Assembly: GCA_963764365.1 (NCBI GenBank)
Contig: CAVXSI010000012.1
Coordinates: forward strand, 1-64,000
DNA: 64,000 bases
Source of the DNA: VRUE01 sp963764365
Lineage (GTDB): Bacteria > Actinomycetota > Thermoleophilia > Solirubrobacterales > 70-9
Direction of reading: 5' to 3'
Made by a program: the position numbers and the translations under genes. The notes beneath the pieces were generated by a model. It had not been told where the DNA came from. It made no database searches and saw only the letters and a program-made list of their open reading frames with translations. Below, piece by piece: positions 26,100 to 34,716 of this stretch; the stretch's first letter is position 1; each line of letters starts with the position of its first letter.

Positions 26100-27928
26100 A
26101 TCGCGCACTCGCCCTCGCCCCGCTCCACTTTGTAGGGGCTGGAGCGGTTCCAGTCGATGAACTGCTGCATCGTCTCGAGGCTGAACTCGGCCGGCAGCGT
26201 CAGATCCTTGATCGCCGCTTCGAAGCGGGCGGCGCCGGCGCGCCCGGCGAAGGCGTTGAACTCCTCGCCCTGCTCACGCTCGGCCTCGTACAGCTCGATC
26301 CAGCGCTCGACCGCCTCGGGCACGCGTTTGGCGGGCAGGCGCGACTTCAGCCGGGTGCCGAAGACCACCTCGCCGCCGTCGAAGTTGCCGCCGACGTGCG
26401 GGATGTAGGCGGGCATCTGGCGGCCGCCGACCTTCAGCGAGGCGCCGTAGAAGCCGATGTTGGCGATGTGGTGCTGGCTGCAGCCGTTCGGGCAGCCGCT
26501 CATCTTGATGTTGATCTTCCGCGTCAGCTCGTCGGAGATCTCCATCTCCTCGAGCCGCTGCCCGATCGCCCGGTTCAGCCCCATCGAGCTGGTGATCCCG
26601 AGTTTGCAGCTGTCGGTGCCGGGGCAGCTGACGACGTCGCTGATCTCCCGCGCGCCGGACTCGCCGAGCCCGAGTGCGGCGAGCCGCTCCCAGACGTCGT
26701 AGAGAGCCTCGTCGCGGACCCAGCGCAGGACCAGGTTCTGCTGCACCGTGCTGCGCGCGGAGCCGGCGGTGTAGGTGCGCATGATCGTCGCCAGGCCGCG
26801 GAACTGCTCCGGGGTCAGGTCGCCGCGGTCGATCTTCACCTCGACCGCCGAAAAGCCCTGCTGCCGCTGCGCCTGCACGTTGGCTTCGACGAAGCGGTCG
26901 AAGGCCGAGCGGTCCCCGTTCGGGGAGGCGGGGTTCGCGGGAGCCTCCGGCGCGTTCGCCTCCTCCTCGTCGTCGAAGCGCAGCCGCTCGACGTCGAAGT
27001 CGCGCTCCTCGACCCAGTCGCCGCGCAGCTCCTCCTCGACCTGCTCGCGGAAGGCGTCGATCCCGACCTTGTCGACCAGGACCTTGATCCGGGCGCGGGC
27101 GCGGTTGACGCGCAGCCACTCCTGGCGGTCGAAGATCCGCAGCGCCGCCTCCGTCACCTTGAGGTAGTCGCCGTTGTCGGCCTCGACGAACTCGTAGAGG
27201 GTCGGGGCGACGCGGGCCATGATCGAGGTGCCGCCGCCGACCCGCACCTCGAAGCCCTTGACGCCGTCGCGCTCGCGGCTGATGAAGGCGATGTCGTGGA
27301 TGCCGGTGATCGCCCGGTCCGCGTCGGAGCCGGTGAAGGCGGTCTTGATCTTGCGCGGCATCAGCTGCGTCGTCGGGTGGCGGACGAAGTAGCGGACGTA
27401 GGCGCCTGCGTAGGGGGTCGGGTCGAAGACCTCGTCGGGGGCGACGCCGGCCCAGGGATCGCCGGTGACGTTGCGGACCGTGTTGCCGCAGCCCTCGCGG
27501 GAGGAGAGCCCGACGGCGGAGATCTCGCGGATCAGCGCCTCCATGTCGCGCAGCGGCACGTGGTGGATCTGGATGTTCTGGCGGGTCGTGATGTGGCCCT
27601 TGTCGAGCGGCGCGTAGCGCTCGACCACGTCGGCGAAGGCGTCCATCTGCTCCGGGGTGACGCCGCCGAACGGCAGCTTCACGCGGACCATCTGCACGTC
27701 TGCCTGGCGCTGGCCGTAGACGCCCTGTTTGAGGCGGAAGCCGATGAACTGGTCCTCGGCCAGCTCGCCGGCGAGGAACTGCTCCGCTTCGTTGTCGAAG
27801 TCGTCGAACTCGCGCTCGATGATCGGGATCACGCGGCCCGGGACGTTCTCGTAGGACTCCGGGTTCTCCAGCGTGCCGGTGCGGCCCTTGCCGCGCTGCC
27901 GCTTGTCCTGATCGACGACGACCTCCAC
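26096..27928 (-). CDS. Ferredoxin-type nitrite/sulfite reductase (siroheme, 4Fe-4S)
   Basis: A 610-residue reductase with two ferredoxin-like half domains and two catalytic halves. Cluster and siroheme cysteines are in CPGTDSCKLG and SGCPNGCSQH (C-x5-C...C-x3-C). The arginine-rich substrate segment THITTRQNIQ-like (GHITTRQNIQIHH) lies near residue 135. Placed directly upstream of cysH, sat and cysC, it most likely reduces sulfite to sulfide, although the family also includes nitrite reductases. GTG at 27928. The 39-bp gap to the rhodanese gene is AT-rich for this window and holds the short palindrome CCTGACAGG, a possible promoter or operator. Confidence 0.9.
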   Translation of the reverse strand: MEVVVDQDKRQRGKGRTGTLENPESYENVPGRVIPIIEREFDDFDNEAEQFLAGELAEDQFIGFRLKQGVYGQRQADVQMVRVKLPFGGVTPEQMDAFADVVERYAPLDKGHITTRQNIQIHHVPLRDMEALIREISAVGLSSREGCGNTVRNVTGDPWAGVAPDEVFDPTPYAGAYVRYFVRHPTTQLMPRKIKTAFTGSDADRAITGIHDIAFISRERDGVKGFEVRVGGGTSIMARVAPTLYEFVEADNGDYLKVTEAALRIFDRQEWLRVNRARARIKVLVDKVGIDAFREQVEEELRGDWVEERDFDVERLRFDDEEEANAPEAPANPASPNGDRSAFDRFVEANVQAQRQQGFSAVEVKIDRGDLTPEQFRGLATIMRTYTAGSARSTVQQNLVLRWVRDEALYDVWERLAALGLGESGAREISDVVSCPGTDSCKLGITSSMGLNRAIGQRLEEMEISDELTRKINIKMSGCPNGCSQHHIANIGFYGASLKVGGRQMPAYIPHVGGNFDGGEVVFGTRLKSRLPAKRVPEAVERWIELYEAEREQGEEFNAFAGRAGAARFEAAIKDLTLPAEFSLETMQQFIDWNRSSPYKVERGEGECAI

Positions 27929-27967
27929 GACCAGGAAAATAGCAAAACCTGACAGGGATTAGGGTAT

Positions 27968-28342
27968 TTAGCCCTCGGCGCCTTTTTTTTGTGCCTCCAA
28001 GATCGCCGCCGCCTCACCCGACTCGGCCACGTAGCCGCCCTCGGGCTCGAGCGGCAGGCCCGCCTCGGCCCAGGCCCGAATGCCCCCCGCCAGCGGCGCG
28101 GCGTCGAAGCCGGCACTGGCCAGCGCCTCGGCCGCCATCCGGCAGCGGTTGCCGCCGCGGCAGTAGACGATCACCGTGCGCTCGCGATCGAGCTCCGCGG
28201 CGCGACCGGCGAGCTCGTCCAGCGGCAGGTGGAGGGCGCCGGCGACGTGGCCTGCCTCCCACTCGTGGTCGGCGCGCACGTCCACCAGCTGCGCCCCGTC
28301 AACCATCAGCTTTCGCGCCTCCTCAGCGCTCATCGTCTCCAT
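27968..28342 (-). CDS. Single-domain rhodanese-like protein
   Basis: A 124-residue rhodanese homology domain with DVRADHEWEAGHVAGALHLP and the active-site loop CRGGNRCRMAAEAL, Cys being the sulfur carrier. The loop start YCRGGNR is standard for single-domain rhodaneses such as GlpE or PspE. It heads the sulfate-assimilation set, so a role in sulfane sulfur handling is plausible. ATG at 28342 is used; ATG at 28333 has a better ribosome site (GGAGACG) and GTG at 28363 is also in frame. Gamma element 1 begins 27 bp upstream. Confidence 0.88.
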   Translation of the reverse strand: METMSAEEARKLMVDGAQLVDVRADHEWEAGHVAGALHLPLDELAGRAAELDRERTVIVYCRGGNRCRMAAEALASAGFDAAPLAGGIRAWAEAGLPLEPEGGYVAESGEAAAILEAQKKGAEG

Positions 28343-28368
28343 GGGGCTGAAATCTAGCGCCACGCCGA

Positions 28369-28461
28369 GGAGGGGCGGGGATACCCCTTAACGGGCGGAT
28401 ACTCAAAGTGCCGGTCTCGTTAGCCCGGCACTTGTCCGGGCAGGGGTATCCCCGTCCCTCC
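28369..28461 (+). ncRNA. Gamma-family palindromic element, copy 1
   Basis: Twenty-bp arms GGAGGGGCGGGGATACCCCT (28369-28388) and AGGGGTATCCCCGTCCCTCC (28442-28461) pair fully if one G-U is allowed, which favours the + strand. The core is AACGGGCGGATACTCAA, a hairpin AGTGCCGG...CCGGCACTT, then GTCCGGGC. It lies just upstream of the rhodanese start. Confidence 0.6.
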
Positions 28462-28475
28462 CCGCCACCACGCGC

Positions 28476-28645
28476 TAGATGATTGATTCCACGACCAGGC
28501 ACGCGTGGATGACGCGCCTGGCACACTGCGCGGCTCGGCGTCCTCGGGTTTGCCTTTGCCAACCGGCAAAGGCTGCACCCTGCGTCCTCGATCCGCTTGG
28601 CCAGGCGCGCCCCCAGTCACACCTCGCCGTGGAATCAACCATCTA
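28476..28645 (-). ncRNA. Alpha-family palindromic element, copy C
   Basis: Arms TAGATGATTGATTCCACG (28476-28493) and CGTGGAATCAACCATCTA (28628-28645) differ at one position, which becomes a G-U pair on the minus strand. Read on that strand, the core is GAGGACGCAGG, a perfect 9-bp hairpin (GCCTTTGCC with GGCAAAGGC), then CCGAGGACGCCG, with a further GCGCCTGGC/GCCAGGCGC pairing. The right arm contains the dodecin stop codon. Confidence 0.6.
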
Positions 28646-28852
28646 GTCGACGTCGGTCCCCTCGACCAGGAATGCGACCCGCACGTGCGCGCGGTACTCG
28701 TCCAGGTTCTCGCCGCGGATGCCGGTCGAGACGATGTCGACGGCGCGGATGTTGCGCAGCGTTCCCTGCGCCTGTTCGAGCGCCTGCTTGGCGGCGTCGT
28801 CGGTCGACGTCTTGGAGCTTCCGACCAGCTCGATGATTTTCACGACTGCCAT
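28643..28852 (-). CDS. Dodecin
   Basis: A 69-residue dodecin: VVKIIELVGSSKTSTDDAAKQAL and the C-terminal GENLDEYRAHVRVAFLVE match the family, whose dodecameric shells store flavins or CoA. ATG at 28852 follows GGAGGAGTG, an excellent ribosome site located inside the end of the upstream epsilon-like gene, with which it overlaps by 13 bp. Its stop lies within alpha element C. Confidence 0.9.
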   Translation of the reverse strand: MAVVKIIELVGSSKTSTDDAAKQALEQAQGTLRNIRAVDIVSTGIRGENLDEYRAHVRVAFLVEGTDVD

Positions 28853-29037
28853 TTCACTCCTCCTTCTAGGTGCCTCTGGACCGTGCCCTTGGCGCTGACG
28901 CCCTCTGCCAGCGCGGCCCGCTGCCACGGGCTGACCGCCTCCCCCTCGCCGCCGGCCGGCGCCGTCGTCTCGGCGATGAACCGCTCGACCGCGGCGGCGA
29001 TCGCCGCCGCCTCGTCCGCGTTCGGGCTGCCGGCCAT
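28840..29037 (-). CDS. Acyl-CoA carboxylase epsilon-like small protein
   Basis: A 65-residue acidic protein with an N-terminal helix ADEAAAIAAAVERFIAE, a short linker and SPWQRAALAEGVS. This helix + SPWQRAAL layout is typical of actinobacterial acyl-CoA carboxylase epsilon subunits, which bind between the alpha and beta chains. No beta chain is adjacent; an alpha chain is at 20686-22440. ATG at 29037 is preferred over TTG at 29043. Delta hairpin 1 lies upstream, and the dodecin gene overlaps its end. Confidence 0.6.
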   Translation of the reverse strand: MAGSPNADEAAAIAAAVERFIAETTAPAGGEGEAVSPWQRAALAEGVSAKGTVQRHLEGGVKWQS

Positions 29038-29065
29038 GTCCAAAGCCTATTCCAAGCCGATCAGC

Positions 29066-29108
29066 GCGTTCGCTGCTTGTCCTCCCCGGGGGAACTAAAA
29101 GCGAACGC
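29066..29108 (-). repeat. Delta-family hairpin, copy 1
   Basis: GCGTTCGCT (29066-29074) pairs with AGCGAACGC (29100-29108), enclosing CTTGT and an inner CCCC/GGGG stem followed by GGGAAC-like sequence. It shares the arm and the TTGT and GGGAAC spacing with the hairpins at 30043 and 48127. Confidence 0.55.
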
Positions 29109-29126
29109 CCTAGCCTGGCTCCAGAT

Positions 29127-30065
29127 CTAGTCCGTCCGTCTGACGGTTTGGGCGAGTTGACGCCGCCGTTGCTGGAGCAACGTCCGCACGCGTTCAACCA
29201 CAGCCTTCGGTTCGCGTTTGAGCCTCGGCCCGGTGACACGCGTCATCTGAATGTCGACAAGCATCAGGTCCTCCTGCCGCAGACGGTCCCGTTCAAAGGC
29301 TGCCCGCGTGCCGTGGGTCTCGTAGACGTCGAGTTCCACCGCAAAGCGCTCTGTCTGCCAATACGCGTCCAGCTCGAAGCCCCCCTCGTTGAAGTTCATC
29401 GAAGGCAAGGGCAGGTCGGAACCGCGGATCAGCTCCAGAAAGCGCCGCTCCAGGCCGGAGCGGGTGAAGGCAGCCTCGGGCCGGTATAGCTCGATCGCTC
29501 GACGCAGCTTGCCCGACCCGGGGTGTCCCACCGTGCGGCCGAGCAACTCCTCGGTCGGACCCAGATCGAAGAGGCCGAGCTCGTCCGATCGCTCGATCGC
29601 CTGTTCGAGCCGGCGCAACGAAGCCACGCTCGCGAAGTCAAGCAGCGTCCGCGGGAGGGCGGTGACCGGAATCGCCTCCAACTCGGAGACGTCGTCTGCC
29701 CTCAGTCGTCCATAGTGGACGCGAGCCAGCCGCTTCGGATGGCGGCGCGTCGAGGCGGAAACGTCGAAGCTGGAGGGACGACTGCGAAGGAGGCCCCAGA
29801 GCCAGGCGGCGGAGGCATGGCTCGCAACGGCGTCGGGCGCACAGGCGAGAACCGCAGCCAGGCAGCGGCCGTGCCACGAGAGGCTTGAGTGACCGACGGC
29901 GTAGACGCCGCGATGGAGCCGATGCATCCGGCCGGCAGCCGCAGCTTGTGCGGCAACCTTGCGGGAAAACCCCAGGGCCTCGAGCTGCCGGGTCGAGACG
30001 ACCCCATGCTGGCGGGAAGCAAGGTCGGCGAGGTCGTGCTGTCGCGTTCGCTTCTTGTAACCCAT
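29127..30065 (-). CDS. AbiEi-like winged-helix protein with DUF559/PD-(D/E)xK-like C-terminus
   Basis: A 312-residue protein. The N-terminal part (DLADLASRQHGVVSTRQLEALGFSRKVA...GRMHRLHRGVYAVG) matches the AbiEi-type antitoxin winged helix. The C-terminal part (FELDAYWQTERFAVELDVYETHGTRAAFERDRLRQEDLML) has the D...ELD...H pattern of DUF559, a Vsr/PD-(D/E)xK endonuclease-like fold. Such two-domain proteins are common in soil actinobacteria. No AbiEii toxin is adjacent. ATG at 30065 lies in the 3-nt tip of a 21-bp palindrome, so both initiation and autoregulation may be controlled there. Whether it is an antitoxin, a nuclease or both is not known. Confidence 0.7.
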   Translation of the reverse strand: MGYKKRTRQHDLADLASRQHGVVSTRQLEALGFSRKVAAQAAAAGRMHRLHRGVYAVGHSSLSWHGRCLAAVLACAPDAVASHASAAWLWGLLRSRPSSFDVSASTRRHPKRLARVHYGRLRADDVSELEAIPVTALPRTLLDFASVASLRRLEQAIERSDELGLFDLGPTEELLGRTVGHPGSGKLRRAIELYRPEAAFTRSGLERRFLELIRGSDLPLPSMNFNEGGFELDAYWQTERFAVELDVYETHGTRAAFERDRLRQEDLMLVDIQMTRVTGPRLKREPKAVVERVRTLLQQRRRQLAQTVRRTD

Positions 30066-30087
30066 GGGGTTACAAGGCGCGAACGCG
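30043..30087 (-). repeat. Delta-family hairpin, copy 2, overlapping a start codon
   Basis: CGCGTTCGC (30043-30051) and CTTGTAACCC (30054-30063) pair with GGGTTACAAG (30067-30076) and GCGAACGCG (30079-30087), with a 2-nt mismatch and the 3-nt tip ATG. The minus-strand start codon of the AbiEi-like gene spans the tip. It could be a repressor site or an RNA hairpin hiding the start. Confidence 0.65.
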
Positions 30088-30114
30088 GGTGGATTCTCCC
30101 CCTTGGGGCCGCCG

Positions 30115-31824
30115 TCAGCCGCTGTTGTTGAGGCCGGCCACGGGCGACCCGATCGTGTGGTCGGCGCAGTCGAGCGGCGGCGGGTCGAAGGGGTCGGTGA
30201 GGGCAAGGCCTTCGGGCTGCCCCCTGCGGCCGCACTGGATGCTGAAGTCGCGGACGCCGTCGCGGGCGTCGATGATGTCGGCGCCGCCGCGGCCGTAGAA
30301 GCGGTCCTTGCCTGGCTGGCCGAGCATCGCGTTGGGGCCGCTGTCGCCGATCAGCACGTCGTAGTCGAAGGAGCCCTCCATGTCCTCGTCGGTCGGCGAG
30401 AGGTGGACGTGGTGGCAGCCCTTGATCGCGTCGATCCAGGCGGAATGGGCGGCAAACGAGATGTAGAGCGTGCCCGGGTGCGCCTGGGTCTCGGCGAACG
30501 AGGCGTCGTCGCGGCCGGGTCCGCCGACCAGGGCGCCGCCGGCGCAGCCGCCGCCGGCCGCCATCAGGTCGCCGTCGCCTTCGCCGTAGAGGTAGGTGGG
30601 GCCGGGCAGGCCGCCGATCAGTCCGTCGGACCCGGCGCCGCCGTAGATGCGGTCGCTGCCGGGTCCCGACTCGATCAGGTCTTCCTCGGGCCCGCCGTGG
30701 ATGACGTCGTTGCCGGGACCGCCGGCGAGGCGCACGAAGCCGACTTCCGCCAACGATCCTTCGACCCGCAGGCTGTCGTTGCCGGGGCCGAGGTCGGCCA
30801 TCAGCCAGCGGGCCGGTCCTGCGACCGGGCAGACCGCCTGCGTCGGGTCGCCGCCGGCCGGCCGCCTGCAGCCGGGGCCGAGCGCGATGCTCCCGGTCGA
30901 GCCGACGCCGAAGCTGTCCGATTCCGCGCTGAAGGCGACGGCGGTGAAGTGGTCGCCGCCGGGCCCGCCGACGATCTGCAAGCCGGCGCCGCCTCCGCTC
31001 ACCGAGTCGAGGGTGACGTAGGACGATCCCCGCGGCGGCGCTTCCGGCCCGCAGGAGACGACCCGCCTGCCGCCGTGGCAGCGGTCGCTGCCCTGGCCGC
31101 CGTTCAGCTCGTCGGCGCCGCCGCCGCCGCGAATGCGGTCGTTGCCGGGGCCGCCGTCGATCACGTTCGCGCGCCCGTTGCCGATCAGCGTGTCGGCGAA
31201 GGCGGAGCCTTCGATCGAGTCGAAGCGGAACAGGCGGTCATGGCCGTCGCCGCGCGCCTTGTGCTGCGGCAGCGAGACCCAGACGCCGCCGTTGCCGCGC
31301 TTGCCGGCGGCGACATCGGTGGCGAACGAGGCGATGTCGCCGCGTCCGGGGCCGCCGTCCATGCGGTCGTAGCCGTAGTCGCCGTGGACGAGGTCGAAGT
31401 TGCCGGGGCCGCCGTTGAGCGTGTCGATGCCGAGGCCGCCGCTGACCTCGTCGCCGTCGCCCGGCCCGCCGACGACCTTGTCGTCGCCGAGATCGCCGTA
31501 GACGCGGTCCGTGCCCGGGCCGCCGTCGACGATGTCGTTGCCGCGACCGCCGTGGACCAGATCGTTCCCCGAACCGCCGCAGATCAGGTCGTTGCCGAGG
31601 CTGCCGAAGATTTCGTCGTCCCCGCCGCCGCCCCAGATCACGTCGCGACCCGGGGTTCCGCGCAGGACGTCGTTCCCTTCGGTGCCAACGATCGTCGCTC
31701 GCCGTCCATGGCACCGCGGCACTTCTTCGGGTTCCGCTTCGGCCGCGCCAGCGGTGGCGATCACCACCAGCCCCGCGGCGACGGCGGAGACGCACACGAC
31801 CAGCCCCAACTTTGCGCGAAGCAT
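30115..31824 (-). CDS. Exported RTX-type calcium-binding repeat protein
   Basis: A 569-residue protein. The signal peptide (about residues 5-30, LGLVVCVSAVAAGLVVIATAGAAEA) is followed by many nonapeptide repeats GGxGxDxxx (for example GTEGNDVLRG, GGGGDDEIFG, GGRGNDIVDGG). These form calcium-bound parallel beta-rolls. Two repeat blocks (about residues 45-260 and 370-550) are separated by a region with few repeats. No catalytic domain is recognised. In actinobacteria these are surface or secreted proteins of unknown role. ATG at 31824 follows TTGAGG; TTG at 31830 is the alternative. Confidence 0.85.
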   Translation of the reverse strand: MLRAKLGLVVCVSAVAAGLVVIATAGAAEAEPEEVPRCHGRRATIVGTEGNDVLRGTPGRDVIWGGGGDDEIFGSLGNDLICGGSGNDLVHGGRGNDIVDGGPGTDRVYGDLGDDKVVGGPGDGDEVSGGLGIDTLNGGPGNFDLVHGDYGYDRMDGGPGRGDIASFATDVAAGKRGNGGVWVSLPQHKARGDGHDRLFRFDSIEGSAFADTLIGNGRANVIDGGPGNDRIRGGGGADELNGGQGSDRCHGGRRVVSCGPEAPPRGSSYVTLDSVSGGGAGLQIVGGPGGDHFTAVAFSAESDSFGVGSTGSIALGPGCRRPAGGDPTQAVCPVAGPARWLMADLGPGNDSLRVEGSLAEVGFVRLAGGPGNDVIHGGPEEDLIESGPGSDRIYGGAGSDGLIGGLPGPTYLYGEGDGDLMAAGGGCAGGALVGGPGRDDASFAETQAHPGTLYISFAAHSAWIDAIKGCHHVHLSPTDEDMEGSFDYDVLIGDSGPNAMLGQPGKDRFYGRGGADIIDARDGVRDFSIQCGRRGQPEGLALTDPFDPPPLDCADHTIGSPVAGLNNSG

Positions 31825-31890
31825 CCTCAAAGCAACCCCTTAGAGATGGACTCTAAACCCAGTCGACGATCGGAAGTTCCTACAAGGATC

Positions 31891-33258
31891 TCAGGCGCTG
31901 CGGATCAGCTTCTTGTTGACGAACTCGTCGGCGCCGTAGCGTCCGAGCTCGCGGCCGAAGCCGGAGCGCTTGAAGCCGCCGAACGGCAGCTCCGGGCTGT
32001 CGGCCCCGACCAGGTTCACGTAGACCATCCCGGCTTCGATCCTGTCCGCGACCCGGTCGGCCTGCTCGGAGTCCGTGGTCATGACATAGGAGCCGAGGCC
32101 GAACGGGGTCTGGTTGGCGAGCTCGATCGCCTCCTCCTCGGAGCCGACCCGGTAGACCTGGGCGACGGGGCCGAAGAACTCTTCCTGGGACGCCTCGTCG
32201 CCGGGCCTGATCCCGGTGAGGATCGTCGGTTCGAAGAAGTTGCCGTCGCGCTTGCCGCCGGCGACGACCTCGGCGCCGTTGTCGATCGCCCTCCTCACCT
32301 GGTCCTCGAGCCGGTCGGCCGCCGTCTGCGAGGAGAGGGGGCCGACCTCGGTGCCCTCGGCGGTCGGGTCGCCCGGCTTCGCCGCGGTGAGCTTCTCACG
32401 GAACTTCTCCAGGAACTCGTCGTAGAGCCCGTCGACGACGATGAAGCGCTTGGCCGCGTTGCAGGACTGGCCGGTGTTGTCGAGTCGCGCTTCGGCCGCC
32501 GCCTCCGCGGCCCCGTCGAGGTCGTCGGTGCCGAGGAGGATGAAGGGATCGGAGCCGCCGAGCTCCAGCACGACCTTCTTCAGGTTGCGCCCGGCGATCG
32601 CGGCGACGGCGGCGCCCGCACGCTCGGATCCGGTGACCGAGACGCCGTGCACGCGCGGGTCGGCGATCACCCACTCGATCTGCTCGTTGGTCGCGTAGAT
32701 GTTCTCGTAGGCGCCCTCCGGCAGGCCGGCGTCGTCGAACATCCGCTGCATCGCCTCGGCCGATTCGGGGCACTGCGGCGCGTGCTTGAGCAGGATCGTG
32801 TTGCCGATCGCCAGGTTCGGCGCCGCGAAGCGGGCGACTTGGTAGTAGGGGAAGTTCCACGGCATGATCCCGAGCAGGACGCCGAAGGGGCTGCGGCGAA
32901 CCGTCGCCGCGCCGTCGCCTTCGAGCAGCTCGATCGGCTCGTCGGCCATCAGGCCCTCGGCGCTGTCGGCGTAGAAGCCGTAGATCTCCCCCGCGAAGTC
33001 GACCTCCATCAGGGCCTGCTCGATCGGCTTGCCCATCTCGCGGACGATGATCTCGGCCAGCTGCCGGCGGCGCTCGGAGTGCAGCTCGCCGACCCTGCGC
33101 ACCAGCGCGGCCCGCTCCGTCACGGTGCAGGAGCCGGGCCAGGCCCGAGATGCTCGGTCGGCCCGGTCGATCGCGGCGCGGAGCTCGTCGTCGCCGATAT
33201 CCGGGTACTCCCTGATCGTCTCGCCGGTGGCTGGGTTGACTACCGCGTAGGCGCTCAT
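31891..33258 (-). CDS. NAD(P)-dependent aldehyde dehydrogenase, succinate-semialdehyde dehydrogenase-like
   Basis: A 455-residue ALDH. The catalytic Cys is in NTGQSCNAAKR, the general base Glu in VLELGGSDPF, cofactor binding is seen in PWNFPYYQ and VTGSERAG, and the C-terminal PFGGFKRSGFGRELG is standard. The closest style is GabD/Sad (succinate semialdehyde). Beside an aminotransferase, alanine dehydrogenase and a polyamine transporter, it probably oxidises gamma-aminobutyraldehyde or succinate semialdehyde from putrescine; the exact aldehyde is inference. ATG at 33258 follows GAGGAAGGACTGA and is directly preceded by the TGA of the repeat-encoded small frame at 33259-33480. Confidence 0.92.
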   Translation of the reverse strand: MSAYAVVNPATGETIREYPDIGDDELRAAIDRADRASRAWPGSCTVTERAALVRRVGELHSERRRQLAEIIVREMGKPIEQALMEVDFAGEIYGFYADSAEGLMADEPIELLEGDGAATVRRSPFGVLLGIMPWNFPYYQVARFAAPNLAIGNTILLKHAPQCPESAEAMQRMFDDAGLPEGAYENIYATNEQIEWVIADPRVHGVSVTGSERAGAAVAAIAGRNLKKVVLELGGSDPFILLGTDDLDGAAEAAAEARLDNTGQSCNAAKRFIVVDGLYDEFLEKFREKLTAAKPGDPTAEGTEVGPLSSQTAADRLEDQVRRAIDNGAEVVAGGKRDGNFFEPTILTGIRPGDEASQEEFFGPVAQVYRVGSEEEAIELANQTPFGLGSYVMTTDSEQADRVADRIEAGMVYVNLVGADSPELPFGGFKRSGFGRELGRYGADEFVNKKLIRSA

Positions 33259-33476
33259 TCAGTCCTTCCTCTGGATGATCATCACAAAGCATTCGCTGCG
33301 CGGAACCCGCAGGGAATCAGATTGCGATGCGGGTCCCGCTCCGCTCATCACAAAGCATTCGCTGCGCGGAACCCGCAGGGAATCAGATTGCGATGCGGGT
33401 CCCGCTCCGCTCATCACAAAGCATTCGCTGCGCGGAACCCGCAGGGAATCAGATTGCGATGCGGGTCCCGCTCCGC

Positions 33477-33480
<4 letters not shown>
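33259..33480 (-). CDS. Possible small protein of three identical 22-residue repeats
   Basis: The frame encodes 73 residues: three exact copies of a 22-residue unit (MSGAGPASQSDSLRVPRSEC plus FV) and a short tail MIIQRKD. Its ATG overlaps the alanine dehydrogenase stop as ATGA, and its TGA touches the ATG of the aldehyde dehydrogenase gene. The repeat length (66 nt) keeps the frame open. This geometry suits a translated, coupled frame, but the DNA also folds into hairpins and may simply be a tandem repeat. No homologue is recognised. Confidence 0.35.
33281..33478. repeat. Three exact tandem copies of a 66-bp repeat
   Basis: Units at 33281-33346, 33347-33412 and 33413-33478 are identical. Each contains the hairpin ACCCGCA...TGCGGGT with an outer GCGGA/TCCGC pairing. 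They fill the gap between alanine dehydrogenase and aldehyde dehydrogenase. There are no spacers, so this is not a CRISPR array. Exact identity implies recent expansion. Confidence 0.9.
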
Positions 33481-34610
<1,130 letters not shown>

Positions 34611-34716
34611 CAGAGAGCTCCCCAACCCGCCCGCGGCGGACGCGGGAGCGGCACGCCATCGCCTTCTGGCTCCCCGGCCGCGCCACCACGGAAGCAGAGC
34701 ACGCGGGCGGAATCGG

